From contig OZ018333.1 in the NCBI GenBank assembly GCA_963969495.1, positions 14,059,420-14,123,419 on the forward strand: a DNA stretch of 64,000 bases. The letters are read 5' to 3'. The position numbers and the translations under genes were made by a program. Origin of the DNA: Ceratothoa steindachneri (Eukaryota > Arthropoda > Malacostraca > Isopoda > Cymothoidae). Below the pieces are notes generated by a model. The model did no database searches. It was given only the letters and a program-made list of their open reading frames with translations, and was not told where the DNA came from. How positions within the stretch are numbered: position 1 is the stretch's first letter; the number at the start of each line of letters is the position of its first letter. Shown in pieces: positions 1-9,456 of this stretch.

Positions 1-285
1 AGCAGCAATTGTAGGCAGACTCGTCGCTGTGTGACGTGTGCGTTGGCGTGTCATGGCTCCTCTTGTGGGAATCATGAATGTTGCGCCAATTGTGGAGGTT
101 CCCATAGCGTGGCTTCGCGTTCTTGTCCCGTATTCCTTTTTGAGAAGGAGGTCCTCGTTCTTCGGGACTCCTTAAGGCTGGAATTCCGTAAGGTCCGTCG
201 TAGGTTGCTGGGGCAGCTCGCCCCCTCTGGCCGTCTCTTCTCTGACGTTCTCTGGGAGGCGTGATCCCGCCTTCATCCTCCTGGT
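1..285 (+). pseudogene. gag (ORF1) C-terminal fragment of a non-LTR retrotransposon, B/C-like
   Basis: An open frame runs to the TGA at 262-264. Its residues include cysteine-rich knuckle spacing (CVTC, CCANCGGSH...C) followed by a stretch (FLFEKEVLVLRDSLRLEFR) that resembles the region just after the zinc knuckles in the family B gag (FLYEREVIAVRNKNRVSYK). Such knuckles bind element RNA in the ribonucleoprotein particle. The fragment starts before the window and is cut at 286, where the 5' end of a family A element begins. It is neither family A nor an exact family B sequence, so it probably belongs to another related family. Confidence 0.6.
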
Positions 286-720
286 CCCCGTAAGGGGTGC
301 GGCGATTTGCCTTCCCTACCGCCGTGCTGACTGGACTCAGCGTTCCCGTCCGGCCCCAGCTTAGCCTCTTCTCCTTTCAGACAGCCTGTATTTCTCCCCT
401 ACTTCCTCACTTCCCCTACAACCTCACCCACAACTTTCTCTGGTCGGCCTCTATTTCCTCAGGGCAGATGCTGACCTCCTTCTCAGCCAACAATCCCGGA
501 AGGGGTCTGAGGGAAGAGGGGACAATGTTCCCTAACCCCTAACCCCTGAGCTCCGGTTTGAGATAGTGTTTTTTTTTTAACGATCTGCTTTATCCCCACC
601 CATAGCTTCCTCACATCCCTTTTCCTTCTCTCTTCACACACTATCAATTTTACGCCGCGTCCAAGGTAGAGCCGCCATGCTGAGGGACTTTCAGGCCTCC
701 AGGCGGAAAGGGTGGTCTTA
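286..720 (+). other. 5' UTR / promoter region of family A copy A1
   Basis: This GC-rich then pyrimidine-rich leader is homologous to the leader of copy A2 (20911-21441). Non-LTR elements carry an internal promoter in this region. No TATA box is apparent. The first ~80 bases are strongly self-complementary. Downstream landmarks include a CACAACTTTCTCTGG stretch and the motif CGCCGCG before the ORF1 position. Confidence 0.6.
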
Positions 721-769
721 AATGGCGGTACCTGGCTCTGCCAGGCCTGTACGCACCCCTTGCATGACG

Positions 770-2440
770 GGGAAGGATGTCCTCCGAACGGTGCCCCTGC
801 GACTGCCAGGACCTTCTTCATCTCGGAGAAGGACCTTGCTTAGGCAGGTCCATCTGGCCTGGGGGCTCCTGCCAGCGGAGTGGAGAAGCGAGTTCATTCC
901 CCGTATTCCTCTCCTAAAAAGAAAAAAAGACTCGGGTTCCTCTCCATCTGCGGGGACGGATGGTTCTACTGCCACTTCCGTTAGCGACCAAGCCAAGATT
1001 GGCACATCCGGCCCCTCTGCACCCCCGCGTGCGGAGCCCCTAAGACAAAAAGTACGAGCGCGCAGAGCGGAGCCTCGATTACATCGGGGCCCCTCATTCA
1101 GATTACTCGGCGTTTTGGGGCCTGCTGGCTTTAAACGCTTTCTCGTTATTCGCTCCACTAATAGCAGCATGTTGGCTAAGGGCAAAATAATTTATTAGAG
1201 GAGAGGATTAGCTAGTGTAATTGGTAGAGAGCCGAAGGTGACCCGTTTCCTCGAATGGGAGTATTCTGGCGAATGCCTCGAATCCCTCCGAGGCGCCTGT
1301 GAGTGTGACGCCGCACTCTAACATGAAGTTCATGAAAGGAGTAGTTTATGCGAGGGAACCCGTGGACTACTCCATAGAGGACATCACCTTAGAGCTGGCC
1401 GACCATGAGGCGGTCAGAGAGAAAGTGTGATGAGAAAACAGGGAGGGGCCTCGAGACCCACCACTACACTCTTCATCACATTCGACTGTGACAAGCTCCC
1501 TGAGTCGGTGCGTGCCGGTTGGTATCACTACCGCGTGAAGGCATTCGTGCCACTCCCGCGGCTGTGCTATTACTGTCGCTGCTTCGGCCATACGAATCAC
1601 TCATGTATACGTGCAAAGTCGATGTCACCCGAAGTCTGTAAATTGCACCTGGGCCGCACACGATAACTCCAAATCGTATTTGGCCAAGTGTGTCAATTAC
1701 GGAGAGCAGCACCCCAGCTTCTTCGAAGCAATGTGGTGCGTATCTCCTTTAGAAGGAAATCCTGGCCGTTCAGGCTTAGGATCGTCTCTCATTTCGCGAG
1801 GCTAAGGATTTGGTCCTGGCGCGGCTGGCTCTGCTTGGGACGTCATACGCCTCAATGCTAAGAACGACACCTTCTGCTCCTGGCCCATCCAGGCCAACGA
1901 GCACGGTTGTTTCCGCGCCCATTCGGAGCCTTGTACGGGTCCTACTCAACCCGGGCGCTCCTCTGGTAAAGCTGGCGGCACAAAGGGTTCACACCCAGGC
2001 CTGGCTAGAACCAGGGCTCCCCCCTTCCCCCAGCTGACCGTTTTCCGTAAGGCGAAACGGCCACACGCCTCCACTGAGTCGTAAGATTCACAAGAGGCAA
2101 ACACCCCTGAAGTTGCTCTCGAGGCTATCTTCCGGGGTTCCCAAAAATGCCCATCGAAAGGAGGACAGCAGCAAAGGAGCTTCGGCTCCTTCGCCCATGC
2201 CTAGTGGTGGGCTGGGTGGCTCGGAGACGGTGGATCCTCGAAAAGAGGGCCGTCCGCCTCCGAAGCCGCAACGACCGCCTAAGGTTTCAAGGAGGAGGGA
2301 GGAAAAGACTCGCATGGTGAGCCCAACCTCCCTCAATAAGTTCTCGAAGGTGACATCGCCCGGGGTTCTGCCTCCGGGAAGCGTACGGCTATTCCCGTGC
2401 GGGTATTATATTCGAAGAGGGCTCCCACGTCTCCCCCGAG
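770..2440 (+). pseudogene. Family A ORF1 (gag) remnant of copy A1
   Basis: Pieces of the family A gag are recognisable in shifting frames: the region before the knuckles, the zinc knuckle area (CYYCRCFGHTNHSC at about 1566-1607) and the proline/serine/lysine-rich C-terminal part up to about 2440. The N-terminal ~230 codons are absent because of a deletion near 770. Several frameshifts and short deletions, for example near 1300 where roughly 40 bp are missing, make it non-functional. Confidence 0.7.
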
Positions 2441-2730
2441 CTAAGCTTGGAGGGCATATTCCTTCAATGGAATTGCTGCGGATTCCGGGCCAACTGGGAG
2501 GAGCTGCGGAGGCTCGTCTCGTCCCGTTCCCAGTTAGCTATTTTTCTGCATGAGAACATGCTATGTGCGCGCCCCCTGCCCACCATCCCGAGGTATAAGG
2601 ATTTTGCGACCCCACCACCTCGAGATGGAGGCCAGGCTGGGGGATGCGCAGTTTATACCCAGCATGATGTCTCAGTTCTTCTTTACACTTTAGATACCTC
2701 CTCTCAGGCAGTGTGTGTGCAGCTCCACCT
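2441..2730 (+). pseudogene. Family A ORF2 endonuclease, first part (copy A1)
   Basis: The translated segment begins with the APE-type endonuclease start (FLQWNCCGFRANWEELRRL) and continues to the beta-strand region (AVCVQLHL). It is interrupted after 2730 by the 841-bp insertion and resumes at 3572. APE-type endonucleases nick the target for target-primed reverse transcription. At the position of the TGA in copy A2 (23935) this copy keeps the tryptophan codon TGG. Confidence 0.7.
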
Positions 2731-3571
2731 TATAGTATATGGTTATTAATGGGATTTAATTTTGGTTAATAAATCAGCCTAAATAGCGTTTCGAAAACCA
2801 TTACCATAAATTTGTTTGTGAAAGTTAGTCGTTTGCTAGTTTTTAGGCCTACGACTAAAGTGAAATAAATTTTGAGTTTAGACGTAAATTCTGAACTAGG
2901 TTTTAAGAAAAACAATTAAACAAATATAAATATATTAACAGACTCAACGAATGCACAATATGATAAATTGGATTAGGTATACAATGTAAGATATGGTGAA
3001 ATATAATTTAAAGAAACAAGATGTGAAGTGAAATAAATATGAAATAAAAGATGACTACGATGGACTGAATTGTGGGCTGCAATGCGAGAAGTAAATAGAA
3101 TTAGGACATACTCTCGGATGGCCGATGGCAGAGAATTGTGAGAGGATGTGGAATTAAACTAAGTATGATTTGTTTGGCGGTAAATGACTAATTGTAGAAG
3201 AAATATTACAGACCTTTATGCGGAGAATGGCGAGAGTCGAATGGGAAAGAATAGTGTTCAATTTGGTTGAGTTGAAAGCGTGTGTTTGTGTGTGCGTGAA
3301 ATTTTAAGAGATGTTGTTTGAATCAATAGTACGTTAAATGAATTCAGTTTTTCGTCACAGGATATTTGAATTATTGAAGGTTACATAAAATAATTGAATT
3401 GTAAAAAGTTATGGATAAATTAATTGAATTGACAAATAAAATAAATGAATTAATTAATTGACAAAATTAAGTAAAAGAATTGCAAGATATGAATTTTATA
3501 CATAATAAATGATATATATTTAAGTTCCCAGGAGGTTTTTATTATAGGAATGCCCAGAGGGCATTGCTGTA
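2731..3571. mobile_element. ~840-bp non-coding mobile element X, copy 1 (inserted in family A endonuclease)
   Basis: This AT-rich block separates two halves of the family A endonuclease reading region. The empty site in copy A2 (GCACCTGGATAGG) shows the insertion edges, and ACCT is repeated at 2727-2730 and 3572-3575. A colinear, diverged second copy lies in inverse orientation at 36068-36903. One end carries a perfect 7-bp hairpin (AATGCCC-AGA-GGGCATT, 3549-3565). No long terminal inverted repeat and no coding capacity were seen. The class is undetermined. The short duplication and lack of a poly(A) tail argue against a retrotransposon. Confidence 0.75.
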
Positions 3572-4850
3572 ACCTGTATAGGAGGTATACTATTATTTCT
3601 GAGTATATTCCACCGTCCGCTGACTTCGACGCGAAAAACTTCCGCTGCGTCGCGGCACAGTTGCCGAGGCCCTTTCTCTTGCTTGGAGATCTAAAAGGTA
3701 GACATCATCTCTGCGGAGACTACTCAATAAATCACCAGGGACAAGTCCTTGCCGATCTGATCGAATAACTTGAGAACTTGATCTATCTTTGTGCTCTCCG
3801 TATGCACAGCTTGATTTTGATAGGGGGGTGGTCGATGACCTCCATGGTAGTGATCACTTTCCCATTCAAATATCATTTTCAGGGCGGCTGACGCCTGAGA
3901 GCCCATTTCGGTGGTGCTTAGCGCGGGCCCGGTGGCCTGCATTTCAGGAAATGACTGATTCTCTATCTCAGTCGAGGAGTTTAGGTCGGTAGATGAGGCC
4001 GTTGAGTTCTTCTCCGGCAACCTCATCGCCCTGGGCCTGAACACTATTCCTAGGAAGTCTGGCCGTTTCGCACGCCGACCACTCCCATGGTGGTCAGCCG
4101 AGTGTGAGATGGCCCTCAAACAGAAGCGTTATGCCTATATGCGCTATAAGCGCCGCCCGAACGATTTCACTGTCGCTGAATTTCGTCGGGCTAGGGCTAG
4201 GTTCCGGTATATTTCGAAGCACGCCCAATGCTCTTGGTGGGCATACGTGTCTTCAGTTAACGGGAAACCCCCCTCTAGCAGAGGTGTGGGAGAGAGTCAC
4301 AAGGATTCGGGGCAAGTTCTCGCAGGAACCCCCTCCCGTTCTCCCCGTAGAATTGGACCGCAATCTCGGACGCCGCGTCCGTGGCGGAATCCTTCGCCAC
4401 TGCTTTCTTCGCATTCTCTAGCAGGGATGCGGCTCTGCCAGCATTCAATGCACGCCATGATGTCGCGGAGGGCCGCGGACTGGACTTTACCTCCAGAGGC
4501 GGAGAACCCTTCAACGACAGGTTTATTCAATGTGAGTTGCGTTCCCCTCTTGCTTCATGCGACGACACCGCCCATGGTTCTGCCGATGTCCCGTACGCCT
4601 TGCTTCGACACTTGGTTAAGCGAGGCATGACATTTCTGTTAGATTTGCTCAAAAGGACCTGGGTGGAGGGTCTCCTCACGGATTCCTGGCAAACCGGGTT
4701 GAGATCACTCTACTCCGGCCGGTTTCCGATCAATCTCTCTAACATCTTGCATGTGCAAGTTGATGGAGAAATTGGTAAATGTTAGATTAGCCCTTTTCCT
4801 GGACAGTGGAGGCCATCTGTCTTCTGCACAGTGTGGCTTCTGCAAGTTCC
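3572..4850 (+). pseudogene. Family A ORF2 endonuclease-RT remnant (copy A1, second part)
   Basis: After the inserted element the endonuclease resumes (RRYTIISEYIPPSADFDA, then LLLGDLKGRHHLCGDYS). The catalytic GSDHFPIQ segment is near 3850, followed by the RNA-binding connector (WWSAECEMALKQKRYAYMRYKRRP near 4100) and the start of the RT (LMEKLVNVRLALFLDSGG near 4757-4810). A short deletion near 3770 and multiple frameshifts break it. The copy ends abruptly at 4850, before the YVDD box. Confidence 0.7.
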
Positions 4851-5130
4851 CCCCCGTAAGGGGCACGATGATTTGCTCTCTCCTGCCTGCCGTGCTGACG
4901 GGACTCAGCGCCCCGTTCGGCCCCATCTTGGCATCCTTTTTTTCCTTCTGCTAATCCCTACTTCGTCCTCTGTACCAATTGTCTTGCCCGTAGCAGCGCG
5001 GTAATTTGCCTTCCTAGCCGCCGTGCTCACGGGACTCAGCACCCCGTCCGGCCACCACTTAGCCTCTTCTCCTTCTTTTCTTACTTTTGTCTTTGTACGG
5101 GTCAGCGGATGGGCTACCTTTTTGGGGGAG
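4851..5130 (+). repeat. Two consecutive family A 5'-end modules plus a B-like leader scrap
   Basis: A family A 5' end (CCCCGTAAGGGG) starts at 4852 and lasts ~95 bp. A second, more diverged one (GCAGCGCGGTAATTTGCC) starts near 4992 and lasts ~90 bp. It is followed by a short stretch (TTTGTCTTTGTACGGGTCAGCGGATG, about 5091-5116) like the family B leader at 9174-9198. Neither module continues into gag. These are 5'-end-only pieces, the opposite of the usual 5' truncation of non-LTR copies. Confidence 0.6.
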
Positions 5131-5412
5131 GAAGGTGTAAACAGTTAATGTTTTTATTTTATTTTACTAATTATTTATTCTTTCCCAGGTTTATTTATAA
5201 TAATATTTTTATTTTATAGGTTAATAATTTAAAAAGTGAATTTAGATATTATTACAAATTATTTGGGGGTAATTTTTTTAGTCATGGAATGCATTATTGT
5301 ATTTTACATGGATTCCTTTGAGCAAAATTGTTTCACTTCACGAGTGTTTTGCATTTTGAGTAAGATTCTGGAACGAATTATGCTTGTTTGGCAAGGTTCT
5401 ACTGTATCATTT
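5131..5412. other. Unassigned AT-rich stretch
   Basis: This is a T-rich, low-complexity sequence with no family A or B similarity that I can see and no convincing coding potential. It separates the 5'-end modules from a family A fragment that starts near 5413. Confidence 0.4.
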
Positions 5413-5857
5413 TATGGACCACTGCAGTCTGAAAGGCCCTTTGTGGTGCTTGGTGTGGGTGCAGTGGGCGCATTTCATTCAGGAAATAAGTCATTTCTCT
5501 TGATGAGTTGTCCGGCAAACTCATCGCCGTGGACCTTACTACTATTTCGAGAACTTCCGGTCGTTTTACATGACCGCTTTCGTGGCGATCAGACGAGTGT
5601 AAGGTGGCCCTCAAACAAAAGCCTTATGCCTGTAAGCGCCGCCGAACGATTTCACTGCCAGTGAATTTCGGTGAGCTAGGGCTAGGTTTCGAAGCACGCA
5701 CGCCGCTCTTCCTGGTGGGCATACGTTTCTTCACTTAACGGGAAGACCCCTTTACCATCGTCGGAGTCTCTGGCAGCTCCACCGAAAGAATGGAGGTCCC
5801 ACCCACCCCTGTGCTTTCGCAGCGGACCCTCTAAGATGAGGCTTACTCCTCCTAGGC
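5413..5857 (+). pseudogene. Family A chimeric fragment: endonuclease/RT connector joined to gag N-terminus
   Basis: Bases 5413-5760 match the family A connector between endonuclease and RT (KSFLLMSCPANSSP and WPSNKSLMP frames; nucleotide match to about 24545-24940). From about 5762 the sequence switches to the beginning of gag (GCAGCTCCACCGAAAGAATGGAGGTCC). It then stops at the phrase CTTACTCCTCCTAGGCCC, where a new 5' end begins. ORF2-to-gag order cannot come from a single simple deletion, so it records a rearrangement or nested insertion. Confidence 0.6.
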
Positions 5858-8165
5858 CCCCGTAAGGGACACGGCGATTTGCCTTCCTGGCCGCCGTGCT
5901 GACAGGACTTAGCGCTCTGTCCGGCCCCAGCTTAGCCTCTTCTCCTTCTTTCAGACAGCCTGTCTCTCTACCCTACTTCCTCAATCTCCTTACAACTTTC
6001 TCTGGTCGGCCTCTACTTTCACAGGGTAGATGCCGACCAGCTTCTACTCACGTATCTATACCGCATCGGGGCTGAGGGAGGAGGGGGCAACGTTCCATCA
6101 CACCTAATTTCCGATCTGGGGTGGTTGATTTTAACAACCTGCTTCATCCCTACCCGCACCATCCTCAATTCCCCTTTCTTTCTCCTTTCACTCTTTCAAT
6201 TTTATCCCATGCCCAAGCTGGAGCCTCCATGCCGATGGGCTGCCAGGCCACTAGGCAGGAGGAGTGTCCTTAAATGGTGGCAGCTGGTTCGGTTAGCCCC
6301 GCACTCACCCTTCGCAGAGCGGGCTACTACGTAGGGGGATTAGCGTTTGCTTCCAGTAGAGATAATAGTGACACCATGCTCAATGATTTGATAAAAAAAA
6401 CTTATCCATTTCCCCTTCATTAGTGACGGAGACGCCCCTGGCAGCTACAACTAAAGAATGAAGGTCACCTCCCTTGTGCTTTCACAGGTGACCCTGCAAA
6501 TTTATTCTACCGAAGAAGAGGCTTACTCCTCTTCTTTGCATACGGGTGTTAGGGACTCCCCCTCACTTCCTTCTCTGGAGGTGCCCTCGGGTGCCTCCAT
6601 CTTTCCAGCGGAAGTTTCCCCTTTTCTTTCCAAGGAGACTGCCAAGAAAGCAGGCAGGCGGCCCATAATTGACCGCTTCCCATGGGAGCAGCACCATAGG
6701 GCTAACCCCCTTAAGGGGAGTTTGGAAGACAGGGCCCATCGGCCCCTTCCCTTTAAAGGCCTGCAAACTCGCAAATTGAGTGTAGACGGGGTACTCCTCC
6801 TCTCATCACCTTAGAGCTTGCCGACCATGATGCGGTCATGGTCGAGCGTGTGATGAGAAAAAAGGGAGGAGCTTCGAGACCCACCCCTACACTCGTCACG
6901 TTCGACTGTGATAAGCTCCCTAAGTCGGTATGTGCTGGTTGGTATCGCTACTGCGTGAAAGCATGCGTGCTACTGCCGCGGAGGTACTACTACTGTCACC
7001 CCTTCGGCCATTTTAATCGCTCGTGCAGACGCACCAAGCCGGGGTTTTCCGAAGACTGTAACTTCCTACAAGGCCGCACACAATAGGTCCAAATCGTGTG
7101 TGTCAATTGCGGAGAGCCGCACCCCGATTCTTCGAAACATTTTGGTGCATATCTCCTTAAGAAGGAAATCCTGGTCGCTTAGGCACTGGATCGTCTCTCA
7201 TTTTGCGAGGCTAAGGCATTGGTCCTGGCGCACCCGGTGCTGCCTGGTACATCCTATGCCTTAATATTAAGAAAGACACCCTCTGCTCCCAGCCTCTCCA
7301 GGCCCACGAGCACAGTCGTTTCTGCGCCCATTCGGAACCCCTCTGCAGGTTCTTCCCATCCCGGGTGCTTTACTGGTAAAGCTGGCAGCGCAGAAGGTTC
7401 ACACCAAGCCCTGGCTAAAATCAGGGCTCCCTTTCCTTTCCCCAGCGTAACCATTTCACGTATGGCGAAACGGCCGCGTGCCTCCACTGAGTCGCTAGAG
7501 CCACAGGAGGCAAAAACCCCCTGAAGTTGGTTTTGAGGTCATCTTCCGGGGTTCCTAAAGCTGCCCCCCGAAAGGAGGACAGCACTAAAGGAGCTTCGGC
7601 TCCTTCGCCCATACCCAGGAGTGGTCTTGGTGGCTCGGAGATGGTGGATCCTCCAAAAGAGCGATCCCCGCCTCCGAAGCCGCTCCGCTCACCTAAGGTT
7701 TCAAGGCGGAGAGAAGAAAATACTCGCACAGTGAGCCAAACCTCCCCCAATATGTCCTCGAAGGCGACAGTGACTGGAGTTTTGCCTCCGGTAAGCTTAC
7801 GGTCATTCCCTTGAGGGTCTTCTCTTCGAAGAGGGCTCTTGCATCACCGAGCTAAACCTGCTATGCTCCCACGAGAAAATGCTGTCTGCGAGTCCTTCCT
7901 TCGTAGACAGCACTACGCCACCGTGTTTTTATATCTGGAGAAGGCCTATGATACTGCATGGCGATACGGTATCATGAAGACTCTCCACACGGTGGGGGCG
8001 AGGGGACGCCTCCTAATCTTTATATCTTACACTCATCCCCCATCGAGAGCCTAGTTGTCGATTCGATGCTGGGGAGATGCCAATCGTTCTGCTCCCTGTA
8101 CACTGCATTATTGGGGGTGTAAAGGCGAGCCAGCCAACTGCTCTCACTGCATCAGCAGCTGATCT
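5858..8165 (+). mobile_element. Family A copy A3 with several large internal deletions
   Basis: The order of parts is normal but blocks are missing. The 5' UTR is 5858-6375 and the gag N-terminus 6376-6785. About 0.9 kb is then skipped. The gag knuckle region to C-terminus follows at 6790-7850. A skip of ~1.7 kb leads directly into RT at 7858 (FYLEKAYDTAWRYGIM region). A further skip of ~0.7 kb at 8028 leads to the thumb region (EMPIVLLPVHCI), which ends near 8165. There is no 3' UTR. The deletion edges do not look like GT-AG introns. Confidence 0.7.
6376..7830 (+). pseudogene. Family A ORF1 (gag) remnant of copy A3
   Basis: The gag start lies at about 6376-6397 (ATGCTCAATGATTTGATAAAAAAA), equivalent to MPNDEKK in copy A2. 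The N-terminal part reaches about 6785. The sequence then jumps to the region just before the zinc knuckles (VMRKKGGASRPTPTLVTFDCDKLP), followed by YYYCHPFGHFNRSC at about 6987-7028 and the basic, proline-rich C-terminal tail up to about 7820. Multiple frameshifts are present. Confidence 0.65.
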
Positions 8166-8572
8166 CGACGGTGCCTTTTCCATCCGGCCCCAGCTTAACC
8201 TCTTCTTCTTTCTGACACCCTGTCTTCTTGCCATGCTTCCTCACTCTCCTTACAACCTCTCCCACAACTTCTCTGTTCGGCCTCTAAATTTAACAACGTA
8301 GACACCGACCAGCTTCCTCTTACCCAACCTTTCACAGTCTTATCAATTTTACGCAGAGTCTAAGGTGAAGCCACCGGTAGCTGATTTTGCCGGCGGCCCC
8401 GTTTTGACCCCTCACAGAGTGGGCTACTGCGAGGGGTGATAGCGTTTGCATCCTGTTGAAATAATATAGTCACCATGCCCACCAAAAAAATGGAGGTCGC
8501 CTCTCCCTTGTGATCTCGCAGGGCACCCTCTAAACCTCTTTTTCCCAAGATGAGGTTTACTCCTCTCCTAGG
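8166..8572 (+). other. Family A 5' UTR fragment and gag start (no downstream body)
   Basis: The sequence enters family A leader at ATCCGGCCCCAGCTTA (near 8180), lacking the first ~60 bases. It passes through the leader to the gag initiation area (CACCATGCCCACC near 8470). It ends at CTTTACTCCTCTCCTAGGCCC-type sequence (near 8572), the same internal point at which the fragment at 5762-5857 ends. Confidence 0.6.
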
Positions 8573-8855
8573 CCCACATAAGGGGCGCGGCGATATGCGG
8601 CCGCCGTGCTTACGGGACTCGGTGCCCCGTCCAGCCCCAGCTTAGCCTCTTGTCCTTCTTTCTGACAGCCTGTGATTTACTCTACTTCCTCACTTTCCTT
8701 ACAACCTCTCCCACAACTTTATCTGGTTAACCTCTAATTTCACAGGGTAGACGCCGACCAACTTCCTCTCGCCCACCCTTTAAGGGGTTCGGCGATTTGC
8801 CTTCCTGGCCGCCGTGCTGACGGGACTCAGCGCCCCCTCCGACCCCATCTTAGCC
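8573..8855 (+). repeat. Two consecutive family A 5'-end modules
   Basis: One module starts near 8573 (CCCACATAAGGGGCGCGG) and extends ~200 bp to the leader phrase CACAGGGTAGACGCCGACC. It is cut by a second start near 8776 (CCCTTTAAGGGGTTCGG), which lasts ~80 bp and then passes into pyrimidine-rich sequence. Neither reaches gag. Confidence 0.6.
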
Positions 8856-9456
8856 TCTTCTTCCTTCAGTTTTCCTTTCAATTATTTCTATCCTTCTTCC
8901 CAACTCCTCTTGCTATTGTTTCCCTTCTGCTTCTCCAAAATACCCATTGTTTGGGTAGTTCGTTATCTTTAGGTTTTTGTTTTTAACAGGTTAGTTTAGT
9001 TTAGTTATTTAGTACTTTAGGTACCCTCTTTTACATTTTTGTCTCTTTTTTTCACTTCTTCCTTCTCCTTTTCTTTTTCTGTTTCGACAAAAGTTGCGAC
9101 TATGGCTTTCTGGGCCCCATAGTCGCTTGATACTTGACCAGGCTATGCTTTTGGACTGATCCTTTCTTACTTCTGTCTCTGTACAGGTCGACGGATGCGC
9201 CCACTGGGGGGCATCGTCTGCAGGACCGTGCCTGCGAGGAAGTTTGGTGGCCCGGGTCGCCATTTTGTTTTGGGGAGGTCTTAGCACTGCAGTCCAGAGA
9301 ATCTCCATTATGCGGCTCCGCTGTTTTTAAAACGACAGTGGAAGTCGGGGGGCGGGTTACCCCGTCTGGGCTGTATGGGCGCTCTTTAGACTCACGATAA
9401 CGATTTGCTGCATGCCCTCGCCTCTAGGGGCAGCCCAAAATAAAATATCTAATTAT
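8856..9456 (+). other. Pyrimidine-rich stretch and 5' leader of family B
   Basis: Bases 8856-9090 are T/C-rich without assignment. From about 9155 to 9456 the sequence matches the leader of the minus-strand family B element at 50494-50800. Shared phrases include CACTGGGGGGCATCGTC, ATGCGGCTCCGCTGTTTTT and TGTATGGGCGCTCT. It therefore represents the transcription start/leader region of family B in front of the gag start at 9457. Confidence 0.6.

Larger units (their letters stand above)
286..4850 (+). mobile_element. Non-LTR retrotransposon family A, copy A1 (degraded, interrupted)
   Basis: The copy starts with the family A 5' end (CCCCGTAAGGGG at 286-297) and runs colinearly with the better copy at 20911-27790 through 5' UTR, gag, endonuclease and part of the RT. 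It stops at 4850 in the middle of an RT codon series, where another family A 5' end begins. About 0.7 kb is missing between the 5' UTR and gag near 770, and an 841-bp foreign element lies at 2731-3571. Frameshifts and stops are frequent, so the copy is dead. It retains CGA where copies A2 and A4 share a TGA stop, so it does not belong to their sublineage. Confidence 0.8.

Noticed and set aside
722..1198. Long open frame on the plus strand and an opposing one at 718-1185
   Set aside because: Both lie over the family A gag remnant in mixed frames; the composition is GC-rich and stop-poor. Only the frame matching the A2 gag is meaningful.
2731..3571. Element X as a Helitron
   Set aside because: The end-proximal hairpin is suggestive, but the terminus is not CTRR, the 5' end is not TC, and both copies have short flanking duplications, which Helitrons do not make.
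8020..8035. Internal deletions of copy A3 as removed introns
   Set aside because: The sequence that would be the donor side in copy A2 begins GAATTT and not GT; no acceptor AG coincides with the other edge.
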